Assembly (NCBI GenBank): GCA_002424495.1
Contig: DIKH01000129.1
Span: forward strand, 354 to 7,642
Length of the DNA: 7,289 bases
Direction of reading: 5' to 3'
Source of the DNA: Desulfobacteraceae bacterium UBA5623
GTDB lineage: Bacteria > Desulfobacterota > DSM-4660 > Desulfatiglandales > Desulfatiglandaceae
Positions 1 through 5,681 of the stretch are shown one piece after another. The notes below the pieces were generated by a model that saw nothing but the letters and a program-made list of their open reading frames with translations, ran no database searches and was not told the origin of the DNA. How positions within the stretch are numbered: position 1 is the first letter of the stretch; each line of letters begins with the position of its first letter. Made by a program: the position numbers and the translations under genes.

Positions 1-409
1 TGAAGGCCTCGGTGGTGAGCATGTGCACTTCGTCGATGATGATAATCCTGTATTTCGACGATGTGGGCAGAAAGCGGATTTTTTCCTTGAGCTCGCGGAT
101 CTCCTGAATCCCTCGATTGGAGGCGCCGTCGATCTCGTAGAGGTCAAGAGACGAACCGGCAGTGACGGCCTTGCAGGACTCACAGCTATTGCAGGGGTTC
201 AGGGCCGGGCCGTTTTCACAGTTGATGGCCTTGGCCATGATCCGAGCCAGGGTGGTCTTGCCGACACCCCGGATGCCTGAAAAAAGGATGGCATGGGCGA
301 CCCTGTCGCGCAGCAGACTGTTCTGCAGGGTCTTGACCACAGGCCGCTGACCGACGACCTCGTCAAAGGTCTGGGGACGTGCTTTTCTGGCAAGGACCAA
401 ATAGGACAT
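1..409 (-). CDS. dnaX: DNA polymerase III subunit gamma/tau (DnaX), N-terminal part, cut by window edge
   Basis: This is the clamp-loader ATPase that loads the beta sliding clamp in the replisome. The visible 136 residues are the classic DnaX N-terminus: start MSYLVLARKARPQTFDEVVG, Walker A GIRGVGKTT at about residues 45-53, the zinc-binding cysteines C64, C73, C76 and C79, the GASNRGI segment near 95-101, and Walker B IIIIDEVHM at about 122-130. The ATG at 409 is chosen because the conserved MSYLVLARK start falls exactly there, although the bases before it (CTGAAGAACCCAC) form no convincing Shine-Dalgarno. The remaining gene runs off the left edge. It lies 126 bp downstream of the SRP RNA on the same strand, an arrangement common in bacteria. 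Seen directly and very secure; only the full length is unknown. Confidence 0.97.
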   Translation of the reverse strand, partial: MSYLVLARKARPQTFDEVVGQRPVVKTLQNSLLRDRVAHAILFSGIRGVGKTTLARIMAKAINCENGPALNPCNSCESCKAVTAGSSLDLYEIDGASNRGIQEIRELKEKIRFLPTSSKYRIIIIDEVHMLTTEAF

Positions 410-437
410 GTGGGTTCTTCAGGAGGATGGCAGGATT

Positions 438-468
438 ATTGTATCGAAATTGCAGTGAAGTCGGACAA
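438..468 (-). promoter_or_regulatory. possible dnaX promoter
   Basis: On the minus strand TTGTCC (463-468) and TACAAT (438-443) are separated by 19 bp, between the SRP RNA end and dnaX. The -10 is close to consensus but the spacer is long. This is inference only; dnaX could also be read from further upstream if the SRP terminator leaks. Confidence 0.25.
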
Positions 469-528
469 ACCTGAGCAGCGGCAGGGGAGAATCTTCTAAA
501 AAAAGGCAGACGATATTCCTATGTCACT

Positions 529-550
529 AAAAAATGATAGCCGGGCACCC
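529..550 (-). terminator. T-run directly after the SRP RNA closing helix
   Basis: On the minus strand the GC-rich closing helix of the SRP RNA (3' arm ending CCCGGCTATC) is followed within one base by six T (529-534). The RNA's own terminal stem thus appears to double as an intrinsic terminator before dnaX. Confidence 0.6.
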
Positions 551-636
551 TGTGGCACACAAAGAGGGTCATTACCGTTGCTCCCTTCCGGACCTGGCGG
601 GGTTCATGATTCCTTGTTGCACAGGACCCGGCTATC
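536..636 (-). ncRNA. ffs: small bacterial signal recognition particle RNA (4.5S type)
   Basis: The RNA component of the signal recognition particle binds Ffh and targets membrane and secreted proteins co-translationally. The minus strand contains the hallmark apical domain GCCAGGTCCGGAAGGGAGCA (about 579-598 in plus coordinates), with the GGAA tetraloop and the asymmetric internal-loop bases that Ffh reads. The ends pair perfectly over ten bases (GATAGCCGGG with CCCGGCTATC), then continue as a CCTGTG/CACAGG helix, giving one long hairpin of about 101 nt. That is typical of the Alu-less bacterial form. A run of six T follows the closing helix. The exact 5' and 3' processing ends are inferred from the pairing. 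Confidence 0.95.
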
Positions 637-893
637 AAAACCGAAATCTGAAATTAGACGAAAAGAGAGGATATTTGACAGACACAACCCTCATTCCCTT
701 TTCTGAAGAATTTTTATACCTGTTTCAGACCGTATCGTCAAGAAAATTTACAGAGCGGCTCATTGCTCTTTTAATTTTACAGGGTATTATTTTTATAATA
801 GCTGATCACCATGCTTCAACAGGGAACAACCGCGGCTTCAGACCCATACTGGAAATTCGGAAATTGCGGCAGGACAGTACAGACGGCGAATCT
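637..893. other. unassigned stretch upstream of the SRP RNA, no gene recognised
   Basis: Apart from the candidate SRP RNA promoter, I see no tRNA, no recognisable protein and no strong repeat here. A plus-strand open frame crosses the region (534-926), but it begins inside the antisense of the SRP RNA and its translation matches no family I know. It is treated as non-coding. Confidence 0.4.
653..681 (-). promoter_or_regulatory. candidate promoter of the SRP RNA
   Basis: On the minus strand CTGTCA (676-681) and TCTAAT (653-658) are spaced by exactly 17 bp, placing a start about 10-15 nt upstream of the mature 5' end at 636, so a short 5' leader would be processed off. The boxes match consensus at 4/6 and 5/6. 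The pattern is seen; the function is inferred. Confidence 0.4.
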
Positions 894-1097
894 ATAGTGG
901 ACCCAAATTTCAAGACAGTAGTTTAAGCTGTGCGCTATCATAAGGAGCGGAAGTTCCACAGCCCTGAGTTCATGGTGAAGGTAGTCTTGGGGAGACATTG
1001 CGAGTGGTAAAAATGGTAAAAACAATCAATGAGATTGGCCGGAAATACGGTGTTTATCCCTTTACGGTTGGGCAGTGGAAGAAGGAGATTCAGTAGC
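894..1097 (+). pseudogene. IS3-family element remnant: left end plus broken orfA transposase
   Basis: Starting at about 894, TATAGTGGACCCAAATTTCA resembles the terminal inverted repeat of IS3-group elements. It is followed by the head of an OrfA helix-turn-helix protein. One frame (from 933) reads RYHKERKFHSPEFMVKVVLG and then runs into a stop. The next frame (from 986) reads LGETLRVVKM, then KTINEIGRKYGVYPFTVGQW and KKEIQ, before a TAG at 1094-1096. Intact relatives read continuously through KTxNEIGxKYGVHPxQVxQWKKEIQ, so there is a frameshift in the middle and a premature stop. No orfB with the DDE catalytic domain and no right inverted repeat are visible, so this is a dead fragment. IS3-family assignment is firm at motif level; the subgroup is not determined. 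Confidence 0.75.
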
Positions 1098-1113
1098 ACG
1101 CAAATGTAAAAGC

Positions 1114-1282
1114 TTACCAGCCCTCAGGTAACAGAGTGCGCAAAGAGACTCTGTTCGTCTGTTCTAATTTTCTCCATAGAAAGGAGGGGGATCTATGGAG
1201 GAGGTTTTTAAACAGACAAAGAGCAAGGAACTGGTAAACTTTCACATCTCTGCAGTCTGCCAAAAAATATTTTTGGCAGACT
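1114..1282. repeat. cluster of consecutive hairpins in a gene-free stretch
   Basis: Four inverted repeats follow one another. TTACC/GGTAA lies at 1114-1131. AACAGAGT/ACTCTGTT lies at 1130-1155, with an 8-bp stem and a 10-nt loop. CTCCATAGA/TCTATGGAG lies at 1172-1200, with a 9-bp stem. AGTCTGCCAAAAA/TTTTTGGCAGACT lies at 1254-1282. The first two share bases 1130-1131, so they cannot both form fully. The last could end leftward transcription from the DoxX-like gene, whose stop is about 50 bp away, but no clean T-run follows it on either strand. The pairing is seen directly; the function is unknown. Confidence 0.55.
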
Positions 1283-1284
1283 AA
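1195..1284 (+). CDS. possible 29-residue small protein, unrecognised
   Basis: An ATG at 1195 is preceded at a proper distance by a very strong Shine-Dalgarno (AAGGAGGGGG, 1181-1190). It opens a frame of 29 codons (starting MEEVFKQTKSKELVNFHISA, ending AVCQKIFLAD) that stops at TAA 1282-1284. I do not recognise the peptide: a charged first half, then a mildly hydrophobic tail with one cysteine. The start codon lies in one arm of the 1172-1200 hairpin while the Shine-Dalgarno sits in its loop, and the last codons form the 1254-1282 hairpin. It lies just beyond the IS3 remnant on the same strand. It may be a chance frame; the ribosome-binding site is the main support. Confidence 0.3.
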   Translation: MEEVFKQTKSKELVNFHISAVCQKIFLAD

Positions 1285-1335
1285 TTATCTTTACTAATGG
1301 TTGGTTGATTATATTTGTACGAAATGTCGAGTCGC

Positions 1336-1821
1336 TCAAAACTGATTCACCCTTGGTTGAGATGAAGCAGGAATCTGGGAGATCTTACTACCAATGACAA
1401 AGGCAGCGCCAATCAGAAAAAGGTTTTTTACGATATACTGTCCCTCAAGGCTCAGTCCAAAGGGAATCGAATGAAAGCAGATATCCGGCAGGACTATCAG
1501 GGGAAGAAATGTGCCAGGTAGTTCAATGAGCAATAGAAACAGGGCGAGACGAAGCAAGGGTCGGTAAAGTAACCCGACACCTATAGCAACCTCCCAGCAT
1601 CCAAGAATAAATAAAACCATATCGGGAGAAAAAAAATATACGGTCCGTTTTATCAGTTCCTCTTCGGGGCTCATGCCCAAAGGCTTTAAAAGACCAAACC
1701 AAATAAAGATCAGAGCCAGGGAAGTTCTCATCAACAGAAGACAATATTTGTCCATCCATGCTGAAATTTTATGATCTGTTGAGATAAGCCAATGAGTTAT
1801 AATCATTCTTGTAGTTTTCAT
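1336..1821 (-). CDS. DoxX-like small integral membrane protein
   Basis: A 161-residue membrane protein with four likely transmembrane segments: about 25-47 (CLLLMRTSLALIFIWFGLLK), 68-86, 87-111 and 128-146 (VKNLFLIGAAFVIGS). The pattern of a leading helix ending FGLLKPLGMSP, a glycine-rich second helix (LGCWEVAIGVGLL) and a late EGQYIVKN segment fits the DoxX/DoxD-type family. Members of that family are linked variously to thiosulfate:quinone oxidoreduction, oxidative-stress complexes and redox sensing, so a precise role cannot be given. The ATG at 1821 has GAGGTG five bases upstream. That ribosome-binding site begins immediately after the stop of the two-CW gene, leaving a 12-bp gap and implying translational linkage in one operon. 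The operon lies divergent from the LysR-type regulator. Confidence 0.75.
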   Translation of the reverse strand: MKTTRMIITHWLISTDHKISAWMDKYCLLLMRTSLALIFIWFGLLKPLGMSPEEELIKRTVYFFSPDMVLFILGCWEVAIGVGLLYRPLLRLALFLLLIELPGTFLPLIVLPDICFHSIPFGLSLEGQYIVKNLFLIGAAFVIGSKISQIPASSQPRVNQF

Positions 1822-1833
1822 ATGATCACCTCG

Positions 1834-2166
1834 TCAGCCTGGGTGGAGAAGTATCTTTTCAAGGTGTTCTTTGGGTGGATAGCAATAGGACAAATAAGCA
1901 CATGCGAAGAGTTGCCCTTCATATCCCTTGAGAGCATTTTGTTTTCTTCTCTGCTTCATGATAGAATAAAACTTTTCTTCTGAGAGAGTGGATTTTTCAT
2001 GTTTTGCCAAATAAACCAAGCAATCAACACAAATATGAAATGAACAGAGATTATCTTCTTTAACAAATTCCCAGCATGGCTTTTTTTTATCTCCCGCGCA
2101 GAAACACGTATCCTTCTTGTTACACTGTATAATTTCCCAACATGGCATTTCAGATTGTAGGGCCAT
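1834..2166 (-). CDS. two-CW domain cysteine-rich protein, putative metal binding
   Basis: A 110-residue soluble protein carrying two Cys-Trp motifs, PCWEIIQC at residues 8-15 and PCWEF at 30-34. Further cysteines at 21, 23, 41, 46 and 49 give the C-x2-C ending typical of two-CW domains. Two more (C89, C95) lie in the C-terminal part, for ten in total. The middle (about 52-80) is basic and lysine/arginine-rich. Proteins of this type are common in anaerobic delta-proteobacteria and are presumed, not proven, to bind a metal or Fe-S centre. The ATG at 2166 has AGGAGG five to six bases upstream. It is first in an operon with the DoxX-like gene and divergent from the LysR-type gene. No signal peptide is visible, so it is probably cytoplasmic. 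Confidence 0.7.
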   Translation of the reverse strand: MALQSEMPCWEIIQCNKKDTCFCAGDKKKPCWEFVKEDNLCSFHICVDCLVYLAKHEKSTLSEEKFYSIMKQRRKQNALKGYEGQLFACAYLSYCYPPKEHLEKILLHPG

Positions 2167-2237
2167 AATTTCCTCCTGATATCCATTTCAAAAGAAAGTT
2201 TTGATAGGACTCAACAGCTTTATTGCTAATCCGTTAT

Positions 2238-2249
2238 CCAGATATCTGG
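2238..2249. promoter_or_regulatory. perfect 12-bp palindrome in the divergent control region
   Basis: CCAGATATCTGG is a perfect palindrome lying between the candidate promoter and the start of the two-CW gene, about 72 bp upstream of its ATG. It could be an operator. A palindrome of this length can also occur by chance. Confidence 0.3.
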
Positions 2250-2270
2250 TTCACCAATCTGCATTATGAA

Positions 2271-2300
2271 GTATTAGATAAAAAATCTGATTTTATTCAA
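2271..2300 (-). promoter_or_regulatory. candidate promoter of the two-CW/DoxX operon
   Basis: On the minus strand TTGAAT (2295-2300) and TAATAC (2271-2276) are 18 bp apart. The -35 overlaps a short dyad, ATTCAAATTTGAT (2295-2307), which has the T-N11-A form that LysR-type regulators often bind. That placement would suit activation or repression by the divergent regulator. The assignment is inferred. Confidence 0.35.
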
Positions 2301-2320
2301 ATTTGATTAATGAAAGTTAA

Positions 2321-2351
2321 TTCACTCTTTACAATTAGTAAAATTTATAAT
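2321..2351 (+). promoter_or_regulatory. candidate promoter of the LysR-type gene
   Basis: A perfect TATAAT (2346-2351) lies 51 bp before the start codon. The only upstream partners are TTCACT (spacer 19) or TTTACA (spacer 12, too short), so the -35 is weak or regulator-dependent. The surrounding region is very AT-rich. Confidence 0.35.
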
Positions 2352-2402
2352 ACAAATATTTATCATTAAAAAAATTAATACTTTTTCCAATAAAGGGTTT
2401 TT

Positions 2403-3371
2403 ATGTCAATAACAATGCGCCAACTTGAAATTTTCAAAGCCGTTGTAGACAGTGGTCAGGTAACAAAGGCCGCTCAAAACCTTTTTATTACCCAATCAGC
2501 AGTGAGTCTTGCTTTGATTGAATTGGAAAATCAGTTGGGGGGCTCTTTATTTGATCGTATCGGCAGGCGCTTGGAACTCAATGATAGAGGTCGATACTTT
2601 CTTCCTCTCAGTCGAGAGATTCTTGACAAGTTAGAGGATTTGGATAGCCTGATGAATGAAAAGGATGGGAAATTTGCTGGTACTCTGAAGTTGGTTGCCA
2701 GTTCCACTATCGGCAATTATGTTTTACCCTATCTGATAACCGTTTTTAAGAGCATGCACCCTGATGTCCATTTTAATATGCTGGTTTGCAACACCAACAC
2801 TGCAGAGAAACTGATCATGGATCGTGCTGTTGATCTTGGATTTGTTGAAGGCGAGGTCAATAACGAAAAGATTAGCGTCACGAACTGGTTTCAGGATGAA
2901 CTTGTTCTTATTATTCGTTCTACAAGAGATACGGGGTCAGAAACAGTATGTGATGTCACAACTGACCTAAAAAAATATAAATGGGTAATGCGTGAGCCTG
3001 GATCAGGAACAGCCCAGATATTCAAAAGTAAACTTGGCAGATATGTAACAGACCTTAATGTGGTGATGGAGTTAGGTCATACTGAAGCCATTAAAAAGGC
3101 AGTTGAGGCCGGCGCCGGCATTGGCTGCCTTTCAAATCTGACCGTATGCAGGGCGATTAACCGTGGCTGGTTGCAGCAGATCCGCCTGAAGGGAGTAGAT
3201 ATGAAGCGGCAGCTGTTTATTATTCAACATAAAGATAAGGCGAAAACTCGTTTGATGAATGAATTTCTCGACTTTTGCTTTCTTTTAAGTCAATGCAGCG
3301 AAGGACAGTCCTGTCTCTCTTCACCGGAAAATTTCCAGGCACTGGTACTTCAGTGCAGCAGTAAAAAATAA
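2403..3371 (+). CDS. LysR-type transcriptional regulator
   Basis: A DNA-binding regulator of 322 residues. The winged helix-turn-helix is at about 5-65: MRQLEIFKAVVDSGQVTKAA, then SAVSLALIELENQLGGSLFD and R, which is canonical for LysR proteins. A linker helix follows (about 66-90), then a periplasmic-binding-protein-like effector domain from about 93 (TLKLVASSTIGNYVLP) to near 300. Features such as ASSTIGNYVLP and REPGSGT resemble the CysB/CysK-type and YeiE-like branch, but I cannot name the effector. The ATG at 2403 is preferred over the one at 2415 because AAAGGG lies five bases before it. The last 20 or so residues extend slightly beyond the usual length. It is transcribed divergently from the two-CW/DoxX operon, the classical arrangement for a regulator and its target; this link is inference. 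Confidence 0.93.
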   Translation: MSITMRQLEIFKAVVDSGQVTKAAQNLFITQSAVSLALIELENQLGGSLFDRIGRRLELNDRGRYFLPLSREILDKLEDLDSLMNEKDGKFAGTLKLVASSTIGNYVLPYLITVFKSMHPDVHFNMLVCNTNTAEKLIMDRAVDLGFVEGEVNNEKISVTNWFQDELVLIIRSTRDTGSETVCDVTTDLKKYKWVMREPGSGTAQIFKSKLGRYVTDLNVVMELGHTEAIKKAVEAGAGIGCLSNLTVCRAINRGWLQQIRLKGVDMKRQLFIIQHKDKAKTRLMNEFLDFCFLLSQCSEGQSCLSSPENFQALVLQCSSKK

Positions 3372-3396
3372 TTTTTCCTTTCTTCCTGCGCCCCTC

Positions 3397-3442
3397 GTTC
3401 CCATGCGGTGCATGGGAATGCAGTACGGGATGCGTCGCATCC
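3397..3442. repeat. REP-like twin-hairpin repeat between convergent genes
   Basis: Two hairpins lie close together: TTCCCATGC/GCATGGGAA (3398-3418, 3-nt loop) and GGATGC/GCATCC (3428-3442, 3-nt loop), joined by TGCAGTACG. This two-palindrome layout is found as a dispersed intergenic repeat in many proteobacteria. Shorter, single-hairpin relatives occur here at 6686-6704 and 7113-7129. It sits between the ends of the LysR-type and AAA ATPase genes and may help to stop transcription from both sides. Confidence 0.7.
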
Positions 3443-3481
3443 AGGCTTTCTCCCCCCTGTTGTCACTGACCCCCTTTACCT

Positions 3482-4717
3482 TCAATACAAAAATCCAAAC
3501 AGCCACAACGGAACCCTTTTCCCTGTACCGATCTCAATGGAATCCAAGGCCAGCCAGGCGTGTTCGATCCCTTGTATCTGAGCGGCATCTTTGTTCTTGC
3601 CACCTACTTCGAAGGTAATATGATCATCTACCAGAAAGTCACCTCTGGAGGGTGCGCTCACTTGATGTGCAACCCGCAGCATGGTCAAGAAAAAGGTTTC
3701 TCGAACGGCGCCGCTATCCGATGCTGCAGCGCCCGCAAGAGCATGATACAGGGTCGGGTTATTCAGATAGATTTTTTCAGGTTTCTCCAGCGGCCGCAGT
3801 CCCTTACCACTCTTGCTGACAGTCAGGATAATACCGGCGTCCTCTAGGAGTTTCAGATAATTTTTTAGCGTACGCTCATCACCAATCTCCAGCAAATTCT
3901 TTAAATGCTTCATGTCGGGTGTATAGGGCACTATTGAAGAAACAATTGCCAGAAGACGCTCGATCTTACGGACAGATGCGCCAGTCAAGGTTTGATGGAT
4001 GGCAGGAAGATCAGCTTCAAGCGTGGTATGGATGTTCTGCTCAATGGTCAGGTAAAACTGCCCCCTGTCGTTAAAATCGTTGAAATAGGGGTAATAGCCG
4101 GTTGCAAGATATTCTCTGAATAAGGCGAGAACTTTGAGATCAAGCCGGCCAAGGCTGGTAACGACCGTATCCGCTGCCCGCTGGTGATCTTCAAGGATGG
4201 TGGCAAGGGGTATCTTGTCAAAATGGATTTCGCAATTCAACCCCAGATATTCCCGAAACGATAAGCCGTGCATTTGATACAACAGGGCCCGCCGACTCAA
4301 ATCATGGCTTCCCTTGGCTATTTCAAGGGCCGAACTACCGGAAGCAAGCATCCGCAGGTCGGGAAAGGTGTCAAATATGCTTTTCAACTCCAGCGACCAA
4401 TCCCGATATTTATGGATTTCATCGAAACAGATCAGCTTCCCCCCTAATTGGTAGAACTCACCGGCAATGTCGTACAGGGAGGTTCGCGCAAGCAGGAAAT
4501 GATCCGCCTGAAGATACAGTATCTGGCGCGAGAAACAATCACCATCTGCCTGGGCCAGCAGATACTGGATCATGGCGGTGGTTTTGCCAATGCCACGCTG
4601 ACCGACAATGATGGAGAAACGGTTGGTAAATACGGTTTCTTGCAGAAAATAGCGGCGGAAAATGCGATTACGCAGGTGTAAAAAGGTCTGACTCAAGGAA
4701 AAGATTTCATCCAGCAT
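3482..4717 (-). CDS. AAA ATPase with DUF4143-type C-terminal domain
   Basis: A 411-residue stand-alone P-loop ATPase of the AAA_14/DUF4143 type. Walker A GQRGIGKTT is at residues 39-47, Walker B KLICFDEIHK at 94-103, a sensor-like LASGSSA at 124-130, and the family signature SRRA with GLSFREYLGL at about 141-160. A winged-helix-like stretch (ERTLKNYLKLLEDAGIILTV) follows near 275-300. The C-terminus has a PD-(D/E)XK-like remnant, with D364/D365 then E370-V-G-G-K374. The family is abundant and mostly uncharacterised; no substrate is known, and roles in DNA handling or defence are speculative. The ATG at 4717 has AGGAGG five bases before it. It is monocistronic, convergent with the LysR-type gene and divergent from the first TA pair. 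Length and domain order are normal, so it looks intact. Confidence 0.88.
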   Translation of the reverse strand: MLDEIFSLSQTFLHLRNRIFRRYFLQETVFTNRFSIIVGQRGIGKTTAMIQYLLAQADGDCFSRQILYLQADHFLLARTSLYDIAGEFYQLGGKLICFDEIHKYRDWSLELKSIFDTFPDLRMLASGSSALEIAKGSHDLSRRALLYQMHGLSFREYLGLNCEIHFDKIPLATILEDHQRAADTVVTSLGRLDLKVLALFREYLATGYYPYFNDFNDRGQFYLTIEQNIHTTLEADLPAIHQTLTGASVRKIERLLAIVSSIVPYTPDMKHLKNLLEIGDERTLKNYLKLLEDAGIILTVSKSGKGLRPLEKPEKIYLNNPTLYHALAGAAASDSGAVRETFFLTMLRVAHQVSAPSRGDFLVDDHITFEVGGKNKDAAQIQGIEHAWLALDSIEIGTGKRVPLWLFGFLY

Positions 4718-4744
4718 GACTGCCTCCTGTAGGAATCGAAACCT

Positions 4745-4773
4745 ACAATACAGTTACTTTTTTAGGAATGCAA
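4745..4773 (-). promoter_or_regulatory. candidate promoter of the AAA ATPase gene
   Basis: On the minus strand TTGCAT (4768-4773) and TATTGT (4745-4750) are spaced 17 bp. A small hairpin (TGTAGG/CCTACA, 4728-4747) lies between the -10 and the ribosome-binding site. Matches to consensus are only moderate. Confidence 0.3.
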
Positions 4774-4991
4774 TACTATTTTACTGGAGATGGTAATTGG
4801 GGACGATCCTCAGAGTATAAGTTCTTGCCTGTTATCGAGAGGTGAGATGAAAAATTAATGCCACGAAAACCAGGAATTGTACGGCCTGCGCCATATCATT
4901 TACAGGTGACGGTTTTTTGTGGTACAAGGAAACAACCTGATTTAGATTTAGAAAACAAATTGGTGTCCCGAATTTTACATTGGAGAAATAT

Positions 4992-5216
4992 ATGGAAAAC
5001 AACACTCAACAGATATTCAGAGACGCCCTCGCCATGCCGCCTGTGGAAAAGGCTACTCTTATTGAAAAACTTTTTTACAGCTTTGATCAACAAAAACAAG
5101 AAATCACGGATCAAATATGGGCAGAGGAAGCAGAGTCCCGCCTGGATGGTTTTGAAGCCGGGGAGATAACATCCAAGCCATTCAGTACTGTTCTGGCTAA
5201 GATCAATACGAAATGA
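4992..5216 (+). CDS. type II toxin-antitoxin antitoxin, PF09720-type addiction module component
   Basis: A 74-residue antitoxin expected to neutralise the adjoining RelE/ParE toxin. The family pattern is clear: an N-terminal helix with ALAMPPVEKATLIEKLFYSF at about 12-31, then QIWAEEAESRLDGFEAGEI at about 41-59. This is the W-x-x-E-x-x-x-R-x-x-x-x-x-x-G-E signature of the 'putative addiction module component' family. The ATG at 4992 is chosen over the in-frame TTG at 4980 because GGAG (4982-4985) lies six bases before it. Its stop overlaps the toxin start in an ATGA (5213-5216), indicating translational coupling. Such antitoxins usually autoregulate with their toxin, but I see no clear operator upstream. 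Confidence 0.88.
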   Translation: MENNTQQIFRDALAMPPVEKATLIEKLFYSFDQQKQEITDQIWAEEAESRLDGFEAGEITSKPFSTVLAKINTK

Positions 5217-5509
5217 TTGTCAATATCCTTGCTTGCGCGGAACAGGAATTCATTGAAGCTGTTGACTATTACAACACCCAATGCCTTGGGCTGGGATATG
5301 AGTTTGCAGCCGAAGTCACCAACACGCTGGAAAGGATCTCCACTTTTCCAGAAGCCTGGCCACAGATCTCCAAACGAACCAGGCGGTGCATCACCAATAA
5401 ATTCCCTTTTGGAGTTATCTATCAAATCCGTGACAAAAGTATCCTTGTAGTTGCTATTATGCACATGAAACGAAATCCACTTCACTGGCAAAACAGAAAG
5501 GTGGAATAA
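5213..5509 (+). CDS. RelE/ParE-family type II toxin
   Basis: A 98-residue toxin of the RelE/ParE superfamily, which inhibits growth either by ribosome-dependent mRNA cleavage or by gyrase poisoning; the sequence alone does not decide which. Visible family features are the helical start AEQEFIEAVDYYN (9-21), the GLGYEFAAEVTNTLERI pairing helix (26-42), FPEAWPQI, the basic strand RTRRCITNKFPFGVIYQI (55-72) and the C-terminal VVAIMHMKRNPLHW (79-92). The last has the H-x-x-R-x-P-x-x-W arrangement typical of this branch. R57, R58, H84 and R87 are candidate functional residues. The length is normal and the frame intact. The toxin is coupled to the antitoxin by ATGA and is convergent with the MazF gene. 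Confidence 0.9.
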   Translation: MIVNILACAEQEFIEAVDYYNTQCLGLGYEFAAEVTNTLERISTFPEAWPQISKRTRRCITNKFPFGVIYQIRDKSILVVAIMHMKRNPLHWQNRKVE

Positions 5510-5640
5510 TAAGATTGCCATCCCCAAGCGGTTTGTAAGATTAAACGGGGTCTGTTTCCAATTAATCGTAATCGCGGCATAGGAATAAGGAAACCGTGGC
5601 CTGCCCTATTCTCCTCCCTGATTTTTATCTTGTCATCTTG

Positions 5641-5653
5641 GAAGCCTGACCCT
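5641..5653. repeat. dispersed AAGCCTGACCC repeat copy
   Basis: GAAGCCTGACCCT lies between the convergent RelE and MazF genes, 29 bp past the mazF stop codon. It is a member of the same short repeat family as 6656-6670. Confidence 0.45.
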
Positions 5654-5681
5654 ATCTCCTCCTCTCTGCCTACTCGTTCTT

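Noticed and set aside
534..926. 130-codon plus-strand open frame
   Set aside because: It begins inside the antisense of the SRP RNA and runs into the IS3 left end; the translation resembles no family, so it is most likely a chance frame.
1254..1282. Strong intrinsic terminator for the DoxX operon
   Set aside because: The stem is strong but the T-run is inside the stem and none follows on the minus strand, so it was kept only as part of the hairpin cluster.
3386..3442. CRISPR-like palindromic repeat
   Set aside because: It is a single unit with no regular spacers; the related copies are kilobases away and variable, which fits a REP-like repeat.
4728..4747. GGTTTCGATTCC on the minus strand, resembling a tRNA T-arm
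   Set aside because: The stem and 7-nt loop do not register as a T-arm and no acceptor, D or anticodon arms are found around it; it is a small hairpin in the AAA ATPase leader.
5111..5527. 138-codon minus-strand frame opposite the RelE-type toxin
   Set aside because: It lies antisense to a clear antitoxin-toxin pair and has no recognisable protein features.
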